Shown here: positions 45,210 through 53,873 of the stretch, piece by piece | How positions within the stretch are numbered: the first letter of the stretch is position 1 | Layout: every line of letters starts with the position of its first letter | Source of the DNA: an uncultured Phocaeicola sp. | GTDB taxonomy: Bacteria > Bacteroidota > Bacteroidia > Bacteroidales > Bacteroidaceae | DNA length: 64,000 nt | Reading direction: 5' to 3' | NCBI GenBank assembly: GCA_958434805.1 | Contig: CAUBDX010000002.1 | Location: 58,067-122,066, forward strand | Position numbers and translations under genes: made by a program | Notes under the pieces: generated by a model | What the model saw: only the letters and a program-made list of their open reading frames with translations | Database searches by the model: none | Told to the model about the DNA's origin: nothing

Positions 45210-46592
45210 ATGGAAAAGAGAGATAAAGAGGAAATGAGCCGCAGGAAGTTTCTGAAGATAGTAGGCGTCAGTGCGGCTGCATCGGCGGCAGCCCTGTATG
45301 GTTGTGCATCCGAAGGGAAACCGGCTTCATCCGAGGCTTCTGTGTTGGGCGAAGTGCCTGTGGATAAAATGACGTATCGCGTTTCTCCCAAAGGGGAGCG
45401 TGTTTCACTTTTAGGATATGGATGTATGCGCTGGCCGTTGAAACCTGCACCGGACAGCGATGGAAATGTGATAGATCAGGATGCGGTGAATGAACTGGTG
45501 GATTATGCTATCGCTCACGGAGTGAATTATTTCGATACATCTCCTGTCTATTGCCAAGGGTTTTCTGAAAGAGCCACCGGTGCGGCCTTGAAACGTTATC
45601 CCCGCGAAAAGCTCTTGATTGCGACAAAGATGTCCAATTTCCAAAACTATACTCGTGAGAATTCCATCAAGATGTACCATCAGTCGATGAAAGAATTGCA
45701 GACGGATTATCTGGATTATTATTTGCTTCATTCCGTAGGTGGAGGGGAAGGGATCAAGACTTTCCATGACCGTTATATTGACAATGGAGTTCTTGACTTT
45801 TTACTAAAAGAGCGTGAAGAAGGCCGTATTCGTAATTTGGGATGGTCATTTCACGGATCGGTGGAAGTGTTTGATTATTTGCTGTCGCTGGATGTGAAAT
45901 GGGATTTTGTGCAAATTCAGATGAACTATGTAGATTGGCGCCATGCTTCGGGTAGAAATGTTAACGCGGAATATTTGTATGGAGAGTTGGCCAAGCGTGG
46001 AATTCCGGCTGTGATTATGGAGCCGCTGTTGGGAGGACGTTTGTCTAAACTGAACGACCACCTGGTGGCGCGCTTGAAGCAGCGTCGCCCGGAGAACAGT
46101 GTGGCATCGTGGGCGTTCAGTTTTGCCGGTACGTATCCCAACGTGTTGTGTGTGCTGAGTGGAATGACTTATATGGAACATTTGCAGGATAACCTTCGGA
46201 CTTATTCGCCCTTGGAACCTTTGAATGAGGAAGAAAAAGAGTTCTTGGAAGAAACAGCCCAATTGATGCTGAAGTTCCCTACGATTCCTTGCAATGACTG
46301 CAAATATTGTATGCCCTGTCCTTACGGGTTGGATATTCCGGCGATTCTGGTGCATTATAATAAATGTGTCAACGAAGGAAATGTGCCTAAAAGCAGTCAG
46401 GATGAGAATTACCGCCGTGCACGGCGTGCTTTCCTGATAGGTTATGATCGTAGTGTGCCCAAACTGCGGCAGGCAAGCCATTGTACCGGATGTAACCAGT
46501 GTAATCCGCATTGCCCTCAAAGCATTGATATTCCCAAAGAACTGCATCGCATAGACGCATATGTGGAACAGTTGAAACAAGAGACTTTATAA
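45210..46592 (+). CDS. Aldo/keto reductase with C-terminal 4Fe-4S ferredoxin domain and Tat/lipoprotein-like signal
   Basis: A 460-residue oxidoreductase. The N-terminus has a twin-arginine motif (SRRKFLK, residues 10-16), an alanine-rich core and a possible lipobox (LYGC32), so export or membrane anchoring is predicted. The aldo/keto reductase barrel (about 60-350) shows NYFDTSPVY, LLIATKM and YLLHSVG, which hold the Asp/Tyr/Lys/His tetrad. The C-terminal part (about 355-450) has two cysteine clusters (CNDCKYCMPCPYG and CTGCNQCNPHCPQ) for 4Fe-4S centres. It is followed after 29 bp by a membrane polyferredoxin, a likely electron partner. The substrate is unknown. Confidence 0.92.
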   Translation: MEKRDKEEMSRRKFLKIVGVSAAASAAALYGCASEGKPASSEASVLGEVPVDKMTYRVSPKGERVSLLGYGCMRWPLKPAPDSDGNVIDQDAVNELVDYAIAHGVNYFDTSPVYCQGFSERATGAALKRYPREKLLIATKMSNFQNYTRENSIKMYHQSMKELQTDYLDYYLLHSVGGGEGIKTFHDRYIDNGVLDFLLKEREEGRIRNLGWSFHGSVEVFDYLLSLDVKWDFVQIQMNYVDWRHASGRNVNAEYLYGELAKRGIPAVIMEPLLGGRLSKLNDHLVARLKQRRPENSVASWAFSFAGTYPNVLCVLSGMTYMEHLQDNLRTYSPLEPLNEEEKEFLEETAQLMLKFPTIPCNDCKYCMPCPYGLDIPAILVHYNKCVNEGNVPKSSQDENYRRARRAFLIGYDRSVPKLRQASHCTGCNQCNPHCPQSIDIPKELHRIDAYVEQLKQETL

Positions 46593-46621
46593 TGGAATGG
46601 ATAAACATGATAAAATAACGA

Positions 46622-48154
46622 ATGCTTATGTTACGTAAAATAAGACTTGCCGCCGCCCTTTTGTTCTTTACAATGATCACGTTGCTGTTTTTGGATTTTA
46701 CTGGAACTGTGCATGGTTGGTTTGGCTGGATGGCGAAAATACAGTTCCTTCCTGCCGTGCTGGCATTGAATGTGGGGGTGGTGATAGCCCTTGTTTTGTT
46801 GACTCTGCTTTTGGGGCGTGTCTATTGTTCGGTTATCTGTCCGTTAGGGGTGTTTCAAGATATCATTTCCTGGGTTTCGGGAAAGGTAAAGAAGAATCGT
46901 TTCCGCTACTCGCCTGCTTTGTCGTGGTTACGCTATGGGGTATTGGCAGTGTTTGTCGTCGCTTTGGTAGCAGGGGTGGTTTCATTGGCGGCGTTGATTG
47001 CTCCTTACAGTGCATACGGCCGTATCGTTTCTAACCTGCTGACACCTTTGTATCAGTGGGGGAACAATGTACTTGCCCTATGGGCGGAGCGTGTGGACAG
47101 TTATGCTTTTTATTCGGTAGATGTTTGGATGAAAGGTCTTTCTACTTTTGCAGTTGCAGTGGGTACTGTGATTGTGCTTTTTATTTTGGCATGGCGTGGA
47201 GGAAGAACTTATTGCAATACCATTTGCCCGGTGGGTACAGTATTGGGATTCTTATCTAGATATTCTTATTTTAAACCGGTTATTGATACGTCTAAATGTA
47301 ATGGTTGCGGACTTTGTGCTCGTAATTGCAAGTCTTCCTGCATTAATCCCAAAGCACATGAGATTGATTATTCCCGTTGTGTTGCTTGTATGGATTGTCT
47401 AGGCAAGTGCCGCCAAGGGGCAATAAAATATGTATCGGGGCAGATGCTTCTGAAGAAACAGACTCCGGCAAGTGAAGGAATTGGCAAACAGGTTTCTCAG
47501 GCGTCTTTAAACAAAGAAAAGGTAGATACTGCACGGCGTGGGTTCTTTACGGTTTCGGCTTTGATTGCTGCAAGTGTTGCCGTAAAAGCTCAGGAAAAGA
47601 AAGTGGATGGCGGTCTGGCTCCTCTTATAGATAAGAAAGTTCCCAAGCGTGCCACTCCTATTGTTCCTGCGGGAGCATTGAGTTTCCGTCATTTTGCGCA
47701 GCACTGTACGGCTTGTCAGCTTTGTGTGTCGGTGTGCCCTAATCAGGTATTGCGTCCGTCCGGTGATTTGAAACATCTGATGCAGCCCGAGATGTCTTAC
47801 GAACGTGGATATTGTCGTCCTGAGTGTGCGAAATGTGCAGAAGTATGTCCTACTGATGCTATTCACTTGGCTGATCTGACAGAGAAGTCATCTGTACAGA
47901 TTGGTCATGCTGTGTGGGTTGCTCAGAATTGTATAGTGAACACAGATGGGGTAAGTTGTGGAAATTGTGCCCGTCATTGTCCTACGGGGGCTATCTTGAT
48001 GGTTCCTAAAGATGCCGATGATGGAAAATCACTTAAGATACCGGTTGTGAATACAGAACGTTGCATCGGTTGTGGCGCTTGTGAAAATCTTTGTCCGAGC
48101 CGCCCGTTTAGTGCTATTTATGTAGAAGGTCATGAGATGCATCGTATTATCTGA
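46622..48154 (+). CDS. Membrane polyferredoxin, NapH/NapG-type fusion
   Basis: A 510-residue protein. The N-terminal half has four or five transmembrane helices (about 8-30, 40-62, 92-120, 165-195) with the NapH/NosR/CcoG-type motifs YCSVICPLG and YCNTICPVG. Then come two ferredoxin clusters (CNGCGLCARNCKS, CVACMDCLGKC). Around residue 305 there is an internal twin-arginine stretch, ARRGFFTVSALIAASVAVKA, resembling a NapG-type Tat signal. The last part carries four more clusters (CTACQLCVSVCP, CAKCAEVCP, CGNCARHCP, CIGCGACENLCP). It can be read as NapH fused to NapG, and would carry electrons across the membrane to or from the upstream reductase. The DUF1893 gene follows after 17 bp. Confidence 0.9.
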   Translation: MLMLRKIRLAAALLFFTMITLLFLDFTGTVHGWFGWMAKIQFLPAVLALNVGVVIALVLLTLLLGRVYCSVICPLGVFQDIISWVSGKVKKNRFRYSPALSWLRYGVLAVFVVALVAGVVSLAALIAPYSAYGRIVSNLLTPLYQWGNNVLALWAERVDSYAFYSVDVWMKGLSTFAVAVGTVIVLFILAWRGGRTYCNTICPVGTVLGFLSRYSYFKPVIDTSKCNGCGLCARNCKSSCINPKAHEIDYSRCVACMDCLGKCRQGAIKYVSGQMLLKKQTPASEGIGKQVSQASLNKEKVDTARRGFFTVSALIAASVAVKAQEKKVDGGLAPLIDKKVPKRATPIVPAGALSFRHFAQHCTACQLCVSVCPNQVLRPSGDLKHLMQPEMSYERGYCRPECAKCAEVCPTDAIHLADLTEKSSVQIGHAVWVAQNCIVNTDGVSCGNCARHCPTGAILMVPKDADDGKSLKIPVVNTERCIGCGACENLCPSRPFSAIYVEGHEMHRII

Positions 48155-48171
48155 ATGAAATAGAAAGGAAG

Positions 48172-48591
48172 ATGGATGAATTAATCAGATTGTTGCATGA
48201 AGGCGGCTATTCCTGTGTTATCAGAAAGGAAGAGATCCGTACTTTTACCCAACGCGGGGTAGCCGATTTATATGATTTGCTGAATCAGCATCCGGTCTTT
48301 TTGCATGGAGCGCAGGTTGCTGACAAGGTGGTAGGAAAAGCAGCTGCCGCATTGATGGTGCTGGGGGGTGTCCGGGAGGTTTATACGGATATCATCAGTG
48401 AGCCTGCATTGGCTGTATTGCACAAGGCGAATATTAGGGTGGAGTGTGTTCAAATAGTTTCTCGTATTTGGAACAGAAACCGGACAGGTTGGTGTCCTTT
48501 GGAAACTCTTTGCTATGAGTTGGAATCGCCTGAGGCTATGTATCCGGTGATTCAGAATTTTGTGGAAAGGATGAGGAGCTTCGGAAGCTAA
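48172..48591 (+). CDS. DUF1893 domain protein
   Basis: A 139-residue cytosolic protein with the DUF1893 signature: SCVIRKEEIRTFTQRGVADL, LHGAQVADKVVGKAAAALM, EVYTDIISEPALAVLHKANI. The family belongs to a cytidine-deaminase-like fold according to its domain grouping, but no function is established. It has the HGAxxxDKVVGKAAA stretch in place of a classical zinc-binding deaminase motif. It is the third gene of the redox cassette, 17 bp after the polyferredoxin gene. Confidence 0.88.
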   Translation: MDELIRLLHEGGYSCVIRKEEIRTFTQRGVADLYDLLNQHPVFLHGAQVADKVVGKAAAALMVLGGVREVYTDIISEPALAVLHKANIRVECVQIVSRIWNRNRTGWCPLETLCYELESPEAMYPVIQNFVERMRSFGS

Positions 48592-48714
48592 CTTCGTGGT
48601 TCTTGTCTTGTTTCAAATGTGCTGATGATGCTGTACGTTCGGAGAGTAAACGTTTTGCATATAATCTTAACTAATGTTGTCTGTCAGATGGTTTTCTTCG
48701 AAACTTAATGAAAT

Positions 48715-48748
48715 TTTGCTAGGAATTCTTAAATCTTCATTATCTTTG
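48715..48748 (+). promoter_or_regulatory. Promoter of the XRE-cupin gene
   Basis: TTTG at 48715-48718, 22-bp spacer, TATCTTTG at 48741-48748, 20 bp before the ATG. Both boxes match the consensus well. Confidence 0.6.
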
Positions 48749-48768
48749 AAGCATAAAACAATAAGATT

Positions 48769-49323
48769 ATGAGTGACCAGATAAAACAAATAGCTGAGCG
48801 TCTCCAGGGATTAAGGGACGTTCTGGAACTGACTCCTGATGAAGTGGCTAAAAGTTGCCAGCTTTCAGTGGAAGAGTATTTGGGTATGGAAAGCGGGGAG
48901 AAAGATATTTCTGTCAGTGCTTTACAGAAAATAGCCCGTAAATACGGTATTGCATTGGATGTATTAATGTTTGGTGAAGAACCTAAGATGAGTTCTTATT
49001 TTCTGACCCGTTGTGGTTCAGGAGTGTCGGTAGAACGGACCAAGGCGTATAAATATCAGTCATTGGCTTCCGGTTTTCGCGGGCGTAAGGCTGATCCTTT
49101 TATTGTGACTGTAGAACCGAAACCGGAAAATACTCCGATTCATTTTAACTCACATGAGGGACAAGAATTCAATTTGGTTATTGAAGGAAGAATGTTACTT
49201 AATATAAATGGAAAAGAATTGATCTTGAATCCAGGTGACAGTCTTTATTTTGATTCTTCTATTCCACATGGTATGATGGCATTGGATGATAAGACTGTGA
49301 AATTCTTGGCAGTAATATTATAA
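48769..49323 (+). CDS. XRE-type HTH regulator with C-terminal cupin domain
   Basis: A 184-residue regulator. Residues about 8-62 form an XRE HTH (LRDVLELTPDEVAKSCQLSV, ISVSALQKIARKYGIALDVL). Residues about 105-182 form a cupin_2 domain with HFNSHEGQEFNLVIEGRM, LILNPGDSLYFDSSIPHGMM and conserved histidines. It precedes the acyl-CoA ligase gene on the same strand, so it probably senses a small acid or its CoA ester and controls that gene. An AT-rich palindromic element lies between the two. Confidence 0.92.
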   Translation: MSDQIKQIAERLQGLRDVLELTPDEVAKSCQLSVEEYLGMESGEKDISVSALQKIARKYGIALDVLMFGEEPKMSSYFLTRCGSGVSVERTKAYKYQSLASGFRGRKADPFIVTVEPKPENTPIHFNSHEGQEFNLVIEGRMLLNINGKELILNPGDSLYFDSSIPHGMMALDDKTVKFLAVIL

Positions 49324-49402
49324 TAAATTGAGATTAAAAAGACTGCGTTGTCATTGACCGCAACTATTTCTAATTTTTGGTTCTCAATTTTTAATTGAAT
49401 AA
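49324..49402. repeat. AT-rich inverted-repeat element between regulator and acyl-CoA ligase
   Basis: AATTGAGATTAAAAAG on the left and TTTTTGGTTCTCAATTTTTAATT on the right are inverse, around a GC-richer core (ACTGCGTTGTCATTGACCGC). It is the second copy of the design at 25075-25175, with a similar core (CTGCG...TCAT...AC...ATTTC). Confidence 0.55.
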
Positions 49403-49406
49403 GATT

Positions 49407-51059
49407 ATGGTAGAAAAATTCTTAGAACAGACCACATTTACCTCACAAGAGGACTTTATAAAGAATTTAAAGATTAAAATCCCTGAAAATTTTAATTTTG
49501 GTTATGATATAGTAGATGCCTGGGCTGCCGAAGAACCCGATAAGAAAGCATTGTTATGGACTAATGATAAAGGGGAGCATATACAATATACTTATGCAGA
49601 CTTGAAAAAGTATACGGATATGACTGCTTCTTATTTTCAGAGCCTTGGTATTGGTCATGGTGATATGGTGATGCTTATTTTAAAGCGTCGTTATGAGTTC
49701 TGGTACTCTATTATTGCCTTGCATAAGTTAGGAGCTGTGGTTATTCCTGCAACTCATCTGTTGACAAAAAAGGATATCGTATATCGTTGTAATGCTGCTG
49801 ATATCAAGATGATTGTAGCTGCAGGAGAAGATGTGATAACAAAGCATATTATAGATGCCATGCCCGATTGTCCTTCAGTAAGAAAACTGGTCAGTGTAGG
49901 ACCGGATATTCCGGAGGGTTTTGAAGATTTTCATAAAGGTATTGAAAAAGCTGCTCCTTTTGTCAAACCGGAACATCCCAATACGAATGAAGATACTTCA
50001 TTAATGTATTTCACTTCGGGCACTACAGGCGAACCTAAGATGGTGGCACATGATTTTACATATCCTTTGGGACATATTGTAACTGCCAGTTTCTGGCATA
50101 ATTTGCATCGTGACAGTCTTCATCTTACCATTGCCGATACAGGTTGGGGGAAAGCTGTCTGGGGAAAACTTTATGGACAGATGATAGCAGGAGCCAATAT
50201 TTTTGTGTATGATCATGAAAAATTTACACCGGCAGATATTCTTGGAAAGATTCAGGATTATCATATCACTTCTTTATGTGCTCCTCCTACTATTTATCGT
50301 TTTTTAATTAAGGAGGATATTAGTAAATATGATCTTTCTTCTTTGGAATACTGTACTACGGCGGGAGAGGCTTTGAACTATTCTGTATATGAAACGTTCA
50401 AGAAAATCACAGGTATCCGTCTGATGGAAGGTTTTGGACAAACGGAAACTACATTGACTTTAGGTACTTTTCCTTGGATGGAGCCTAAACCCGGAAGTAT
50501 GGGGGTACCTAATCCTCAATATGATATAGATTTGTTGACACACGACGGGCGTTCTGCTGAGGATGGAGAACAAGGTCAGATTGTTATTCGTACAGATAGG
50601 GGCAAACCATTGGGATTGTTCAAAGAATATTATCGTGCTTCGGAATTAACGGAAGATGCTTGGCATGATGGTATTTATTATACAGGTGATGTGGCTTGGC
50701 GTGACGAGGATGGTTATTTTTGGTTTGTAGGCCGTGCTGACGATGTGATCAAGAGTTCGGGTTATCGTATAGGCCCGTTCGAGGTGGAAAGTGCTTTGAT
50801 GACCCATCCGGCTGTTGTGGAATGTGCCATTACCGGTGTGCCTGATGAAATCCGTGGTCAGGTGGTAAAGGCGACGATTGTCCTTTCTAAAACTTTTAAG
50901 GGTAAGGAAGGACCTGAGTTGGTAAAGGAGTTGCAAGATCATGTGAAGCGTGTGACTGCTCCGTACAAGTACCCGCGTGTCATAGAGTTTGTAGAAGAAC
51001 TTCCAAAGACCATCAGTGGAAAGATTCGTCGTGTGGAAATCCGTGAAAAGGATAAATAA
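49407..51059 (+). CDS. AMP-forming acyl-CoA ligase (medium-chain/acetyl-CoA synthetase-like)
   Basis: A 550-residue cytosolic adenylate-forming enzyme from the ATG at 49407; an upstream TTG is not needed. The P-loop-like AMP-binding motif is FTSGTTGEPK (residues 202-211). GFGQTETT, the YYTGDVAWRDEDGYFWFVGR hinge region and the C-terminal catalytic Lys539 in TISGKIRR are present. It would activate a carboxylic acid through an acyl-adenylate to its CoA thioester. The substrate range cannot be read from sequence; the resemblance is to the ACSM/medium-chain group. The XRE-cupin gene upstream is its likely regulator. Confidence 0.93.
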   Translation: MVEKFLEQTTFTSQEDFIKNLKIKIPENFNFGYDIVDAWAAEEPDKKALLWTNDKGEHIQYTYADLKKYTDMTASYFQSLGIGHGDMVMLILKRRYEFWYSIIALHKLGAVVIPATHLLTKKDIVYRCNAADIKMIVAAGEDVITKHIIDAMPDCPSVRKLVSVGPDIPEGFEDFHKGIEKAAPFVKPEHPNTNEDTSLMYFTSGTTGEPKMVAHDFTYPLGHIVTASFWHNLHRDSLHLTIADTGWGKAVWGKLYGQMIAGANIFVYDHEKFTPADILGKIQDYHITSLCAPPTIYRFLIKEDISKYDLSSLEYCTTAGEALNYSVYETFKKITGIRLMEGFGQTETTLTLGTFPWMEPKPGSMGVPNPQYDIDLLTHDGRSAEDGEQGQIVIRTDRGKPLGLFKEYYRASELTEDAWHDGIYYTGDVAWRDEDGYFWFVGRADDVIKSSGYRIGPFEVESALMTHPAVVECAITGVPDEIRGQVVKATIVLSKTFKGKEGPELVKELQDHVKRVTAPYKYPRVIEFVEELPKTISGKIRRVEIREKDK

Positions 51060-51103
51060 TCAGTTGTGGACTGATCGGAGTTTTATTGGTAAAATAATTA
51101 AAA

Positions 51104-51568
51104 ATGAAAAAGGTTTTACTTCTTGTGTTTTTAAGTCTGACCTGGTTGTCAGCAAGTGCGCAAGCCTTGGTTCCTATTACATGGACAGCCTATGGTCTGA
51201 CTTTTGAGGCTCCAAAAGGGATTTTGGTGGAGGAGGATACAGAGGAGACTTTTCTTCTGAACAATTCCAGGTTTTATATCACCATTCAGTCTTTGGATTC
51301 GGATGGTATGACAAAAAGTGACTTGAAGAGTGTATTAAAAGACTATGCCAATGATGACGGGGTGAAAGACCAGTCGGCTGTGCAGGAGTTTGAGTTACCA
51401 CAGTTTTTCGGTACTTATTTAAAAGGAAGCTGCGAAACAGATCATTGTCTTTATGCTTGTCTGATGACTAAGGCGGCAGGTAGTGGATTTTATATATCTA
51501 TTATCTATAGCAAGGAAAATGAAAATATTGCCGAAAAAATACTGAAAAGTTTTACAATGGAGGAATAA
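51104..51568 (+). CDS. Small exported protein of unknown function
   Basis: A 154-residue protein with a signal peptide (MKKVLLLVFLSLTWLSASAQA). The mature part is acidic and probably alpha/beta (WTAYGLTFEAPKGILVEE, FYITIQSLDSDGMTKSDL). It has two cysteines close together (GSCETDHCLYAC) that might form a disulfide. I recognise no family. It lies 44 bp after the acyl-CoA ligase gene and may share its transcript; a terminator follows. Confidence 0.75.
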   Translation: MKKVLLLVFLSLTWLSASAQALVPITWTAYGLTFEAPKGILVEEDTEETFLLNNSRFYITIQSLDSDGMTKSDLKSVLKDYANDDGVKDQSAVQEFELPQFFGTYLKGSCETDHCLYACLMTKAAGSGFYISIIYSKENENIAEKILKSFTMEE

Positions 51569-51652
51569 ACAAAAGAGCGTTAATGCTTGTTTCTTAGATA
51601 AGAAAGCGTTCAAAATTTACCAGAAAATTACTAGATTATTAATAGCAAATGA

Positions 51653-51689
51653 AAGGACTGGCTTCGTGAGAAGGTAGTCCTTCTTTTTT
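51653..51689 (+). terminator. Terminator after the small exported protein
   Basis: AAGGACTGGCTTC pairs with GAAGGTAGTCCTT (two mismatches), followed by TCTTTTTT. The gap 51569-51881 otherwise holds a repeat copy (51730) and the terminator of the convergent susD. Confidence 0.8.
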
Positions 51690-51729
51690 GTGTAGTTATG
51701 AATGTTTAGGGAATCTATGATTCATGTGT

Positions 51730-51777
51730 AATATGCTTTGCCGACATCAGAATATCAAATGATTTTGGGCCATAATA
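51730..51777. repeat. 48-bp dispersed repeat, copy 1
   Basis: AATATGCTTTGCCGACATCA followed by GAATATCAAATGATTTTGGG. The same sequence with a handful of changes is at 58514-58561. Both copies lie just beyond the 3' end of a susD gene, outside its terminator. Confidence 0.65.
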
Positions 51778-51801
51778 AGGGACATTCAGAAAATAATATA
51801 A

Positions 51802-51849
51802 GTTAGCCAACTAATTCGCAATACTTTAAGTATGCATTAGCTGGCTAAC
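51802..51849 (-). terminator. Terminator of the last susCD operon
   Basis: GTTAGCCAACTAAT (51802-51815) pairs with ATTAGCTGGCTAAC (51836-51849), one wobble, loop 20 nt, with a T-rich stretch beyond it on the reverse strand. It lies 33 bp after the susD stop. Confidence 0.75.
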
Positions 51850-51881
51850 TTATTATTCTATGAATGTTTCAGGTTAAGGCA

Positions 51882-53852
51882 TTAACGTCCGGTCCACCAT
51901 AAGGGAGTGATGATATTATCTGAGCCTCCTAATAACTCTACAGCTTGTTTATAGCCTTCGGGGTCTGCATTCTCCAGACTGGAAGGATATCGCATACGCT
52001 GTGGATAAAATTCCCATTTCTGTCCGTCTTTCCAAGAATTAGGATTCCAGACATTAACCATGTCTGAACCGGTCATTGAACTTTCGTTTGCAGGAATCTC
52101 AAAGAATGGTAATCCCAAACGGCGGAAATCCGACCACATTTCCAATACCAAATACGGAGTTTGTGCAATGAATTTTTGAGTGATAATTTTAGTCAGATGG
52201 TCATTCAATGCTTTTCCATATAACGTTTTAGAAGCTGTAGGATATTCATAAGTAACAGTCTTCTGTTCCTTGCTGTATCCATCCACATAAGTCATTTGTT
52301 CAGCAGTAGGTTCAGTGGTATGATCAAATTTGACTGAAGTACCTACACGATTGTAGTTGGTGGAATTCAGATAATCATTCACATATTCGCTAACACCAAA
52401 GTATTCAAAACTAGCTTTAATACCGTTTTCATAGGCTTCTTTCGCTGTTATTCCAGTGTTCCAACCATACAATGAAGCTTCTGCTAGCAAGAAATACGTT
52501 TCCCATGCTGCAAAGAATATGCGAGATTTTCCCTTACAATAGTCTTTACCCAACATTGGAAGAGTACAGCCGGGGCCATATCCATTTGTCACCAGTTGGT
52601 TATAAGCCAAGGTTGGCGACCATCCACCACGCGAACCAGCGGGATAACCATTCCAACAACGAGTTGCATCAATCTTTATTTCTCCGGGATTATCCTTGTT
52701 AGGAATCGGATTTCCGTTTTCGTCTACTGTGTAAAGAACGAAATCTTTAGCTGTCCTGTCATTATATTTATCTATGTAGTTCTCAGCATTTTCATCATCA
52801 GGCAGACAGAATATCTTTAATGCACGCGGATCAAGATTTTCCGGCATACCATCCAGCCAATATTGTTTAGTAGGATTATCTGTATTAGCAACATAATGTC
52901 TGTCATATTTAATACCTAAATAATTAGCTGGTTTAACATAACTAGCCAAATCGGAACGTTGTTCTGTTACTTTAATACCACCTAAATTAGTCAGAAGATT
53001 GGCAACTGTTGAAGAAAGAACCTGATCGTCAAATGAACGGGTATATACTCCGGAAAAGACATCCCATCCATCATTTTCTTTTACTGCAAACATATCATCA
53101 GCCGTTAAAATCTTGTTACCTTTGGCCGCATCCTCAAATTCGGCCTGTGCAGTTGCCTTGTCGATGTTTGATAAACGCATGGCCAGACGCATACGGAGTG
53201 AATTTGCATATTTCTGCCACTTCACAGGATCATATTTTACATTGTCAAACGGGTCGCATTTGCCTTCTGCCTCAACAGGCAGGACAGAGGTGTTAATAGT
53301 TGCTGCGGCTTCTTTCAACTCCTTTAAAATGAATTCATAATCATCTTTCTCTGAGTTGAAAACAGGATTTTCCCCTAGGAAACTTTCAATAGGATAAGGT
53401 CCGAAATTATCGACAAACTCACTGATAAGATAGGCACGCCAGATACGGGCAAATTGCTTTACGTTCGGGAAAAATTCTTTTTCATGTGCAGTGGTAGTGG
53501 CCGCTTCGAGCTGGTTCTCTACTGCTGTAATAGCCAACGTAGCATTTTTAATACTGGCACTGAGATCAGGATAATAATAAGAAGATGTGTAATCATCACT
53601 ATAGCGGCCTACGTTCAGAAAACTCATTTCTCCACAAATTCTGGCAGCACTAGCCCAGTTATAGACTACTATACGCTCTGCGGTACCGGGATTCATCTGT
53701 GCCTGTCCTATAGAATTATTCAATGCATATTGAGGTTTTACATATTCCTCACCGGCGGCTGTGGGATTGGTATTGACTTCATCAAAGTCAGAGCAGGAAA
53801 CTAATCCGGCGCAAAAGCCAAGCCCCAAAAATAATTTATTCATTGTTTTCAT
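51882..53852 (-). CDS. SusD-like surface lipoprotein (SusD-like_2 type)
   Basis: A 656-residue lipoprotein (GLVSC20SDFDE, acidic after the cysteine as in surface-exported lipoproteins; Met4 is an alternative start). It has the features of the SusD-like_2 branch: DFDEVNTNPTAAGEEYVKPQ near the N-terminus, YANSLRMRLAMRLSNID in the middle, IFFAAWETYFLLAEASLYGW and EMWSDFRRLGLPFF towards the C-terminus. It follows its SusC by 21 bp on the reverse strand. Such pairs import various oligomers, in some cases peptides; no enzymes adjoin to suggest the ligand. Confidence 0.94.
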   Translation of the reverse strand: MKTMNKLFLGLGFCAGLVSCSDFDEVNTNPTAAGEEYVKPQYALNNSIGQAQMNPGTAERIVVYNWASAARICGEMSFLNVGRYSDDYTSSYYYPDLSASIKNATLAITAVENQLEAATTTAHEKEFFPNVKQFARIWRAYLISEFVDNFGPYPIESFLGENPVFNSEKDDYEFILKELKEAAATINTSVLPVEAEGKCDPFDNVKYDPVKWQKYANSLRMRLAMRLSNIDKATAQAEFEDAAKGNKILTADDMFAVKENDGWDVFSGVYTRSFDDQVLSSTVANLLTNLGGIKVTEQRSDLASYVKPANYLGIKYDRHYVANTDNPTKQYWLDGMPENLDPRALKIFCLPDDENAENYIDKYNDRTAKDFVLYTVDENGNPIPNKDNPGEIKIDATRCWNGYPAGSRGGWSPTLAYNQLVTNGYGPGCTLPMLGKDYCKGKSRIFFAAWETYFLLAEASLYGWNTGITAKEAYENGIKASFEYFGVSEYVNDYLNSTNYNRVGTSVKFDHTTEPTAEQMTYVDGYSKEQKTVTYEYPTASKTLYGKALNDHLTKIITQKFIAQTPYLVLEMWSDFRRLGLPFFEIPANESSMTGSDMVNVWNPNSWKDGQKWEFYPQRMRYPSSLENADPEGYKQAVELLGGSDNIITPLWWTGR

Positions 53853-53873
53853 TGTTCTTTTTCTTTTTTATGA

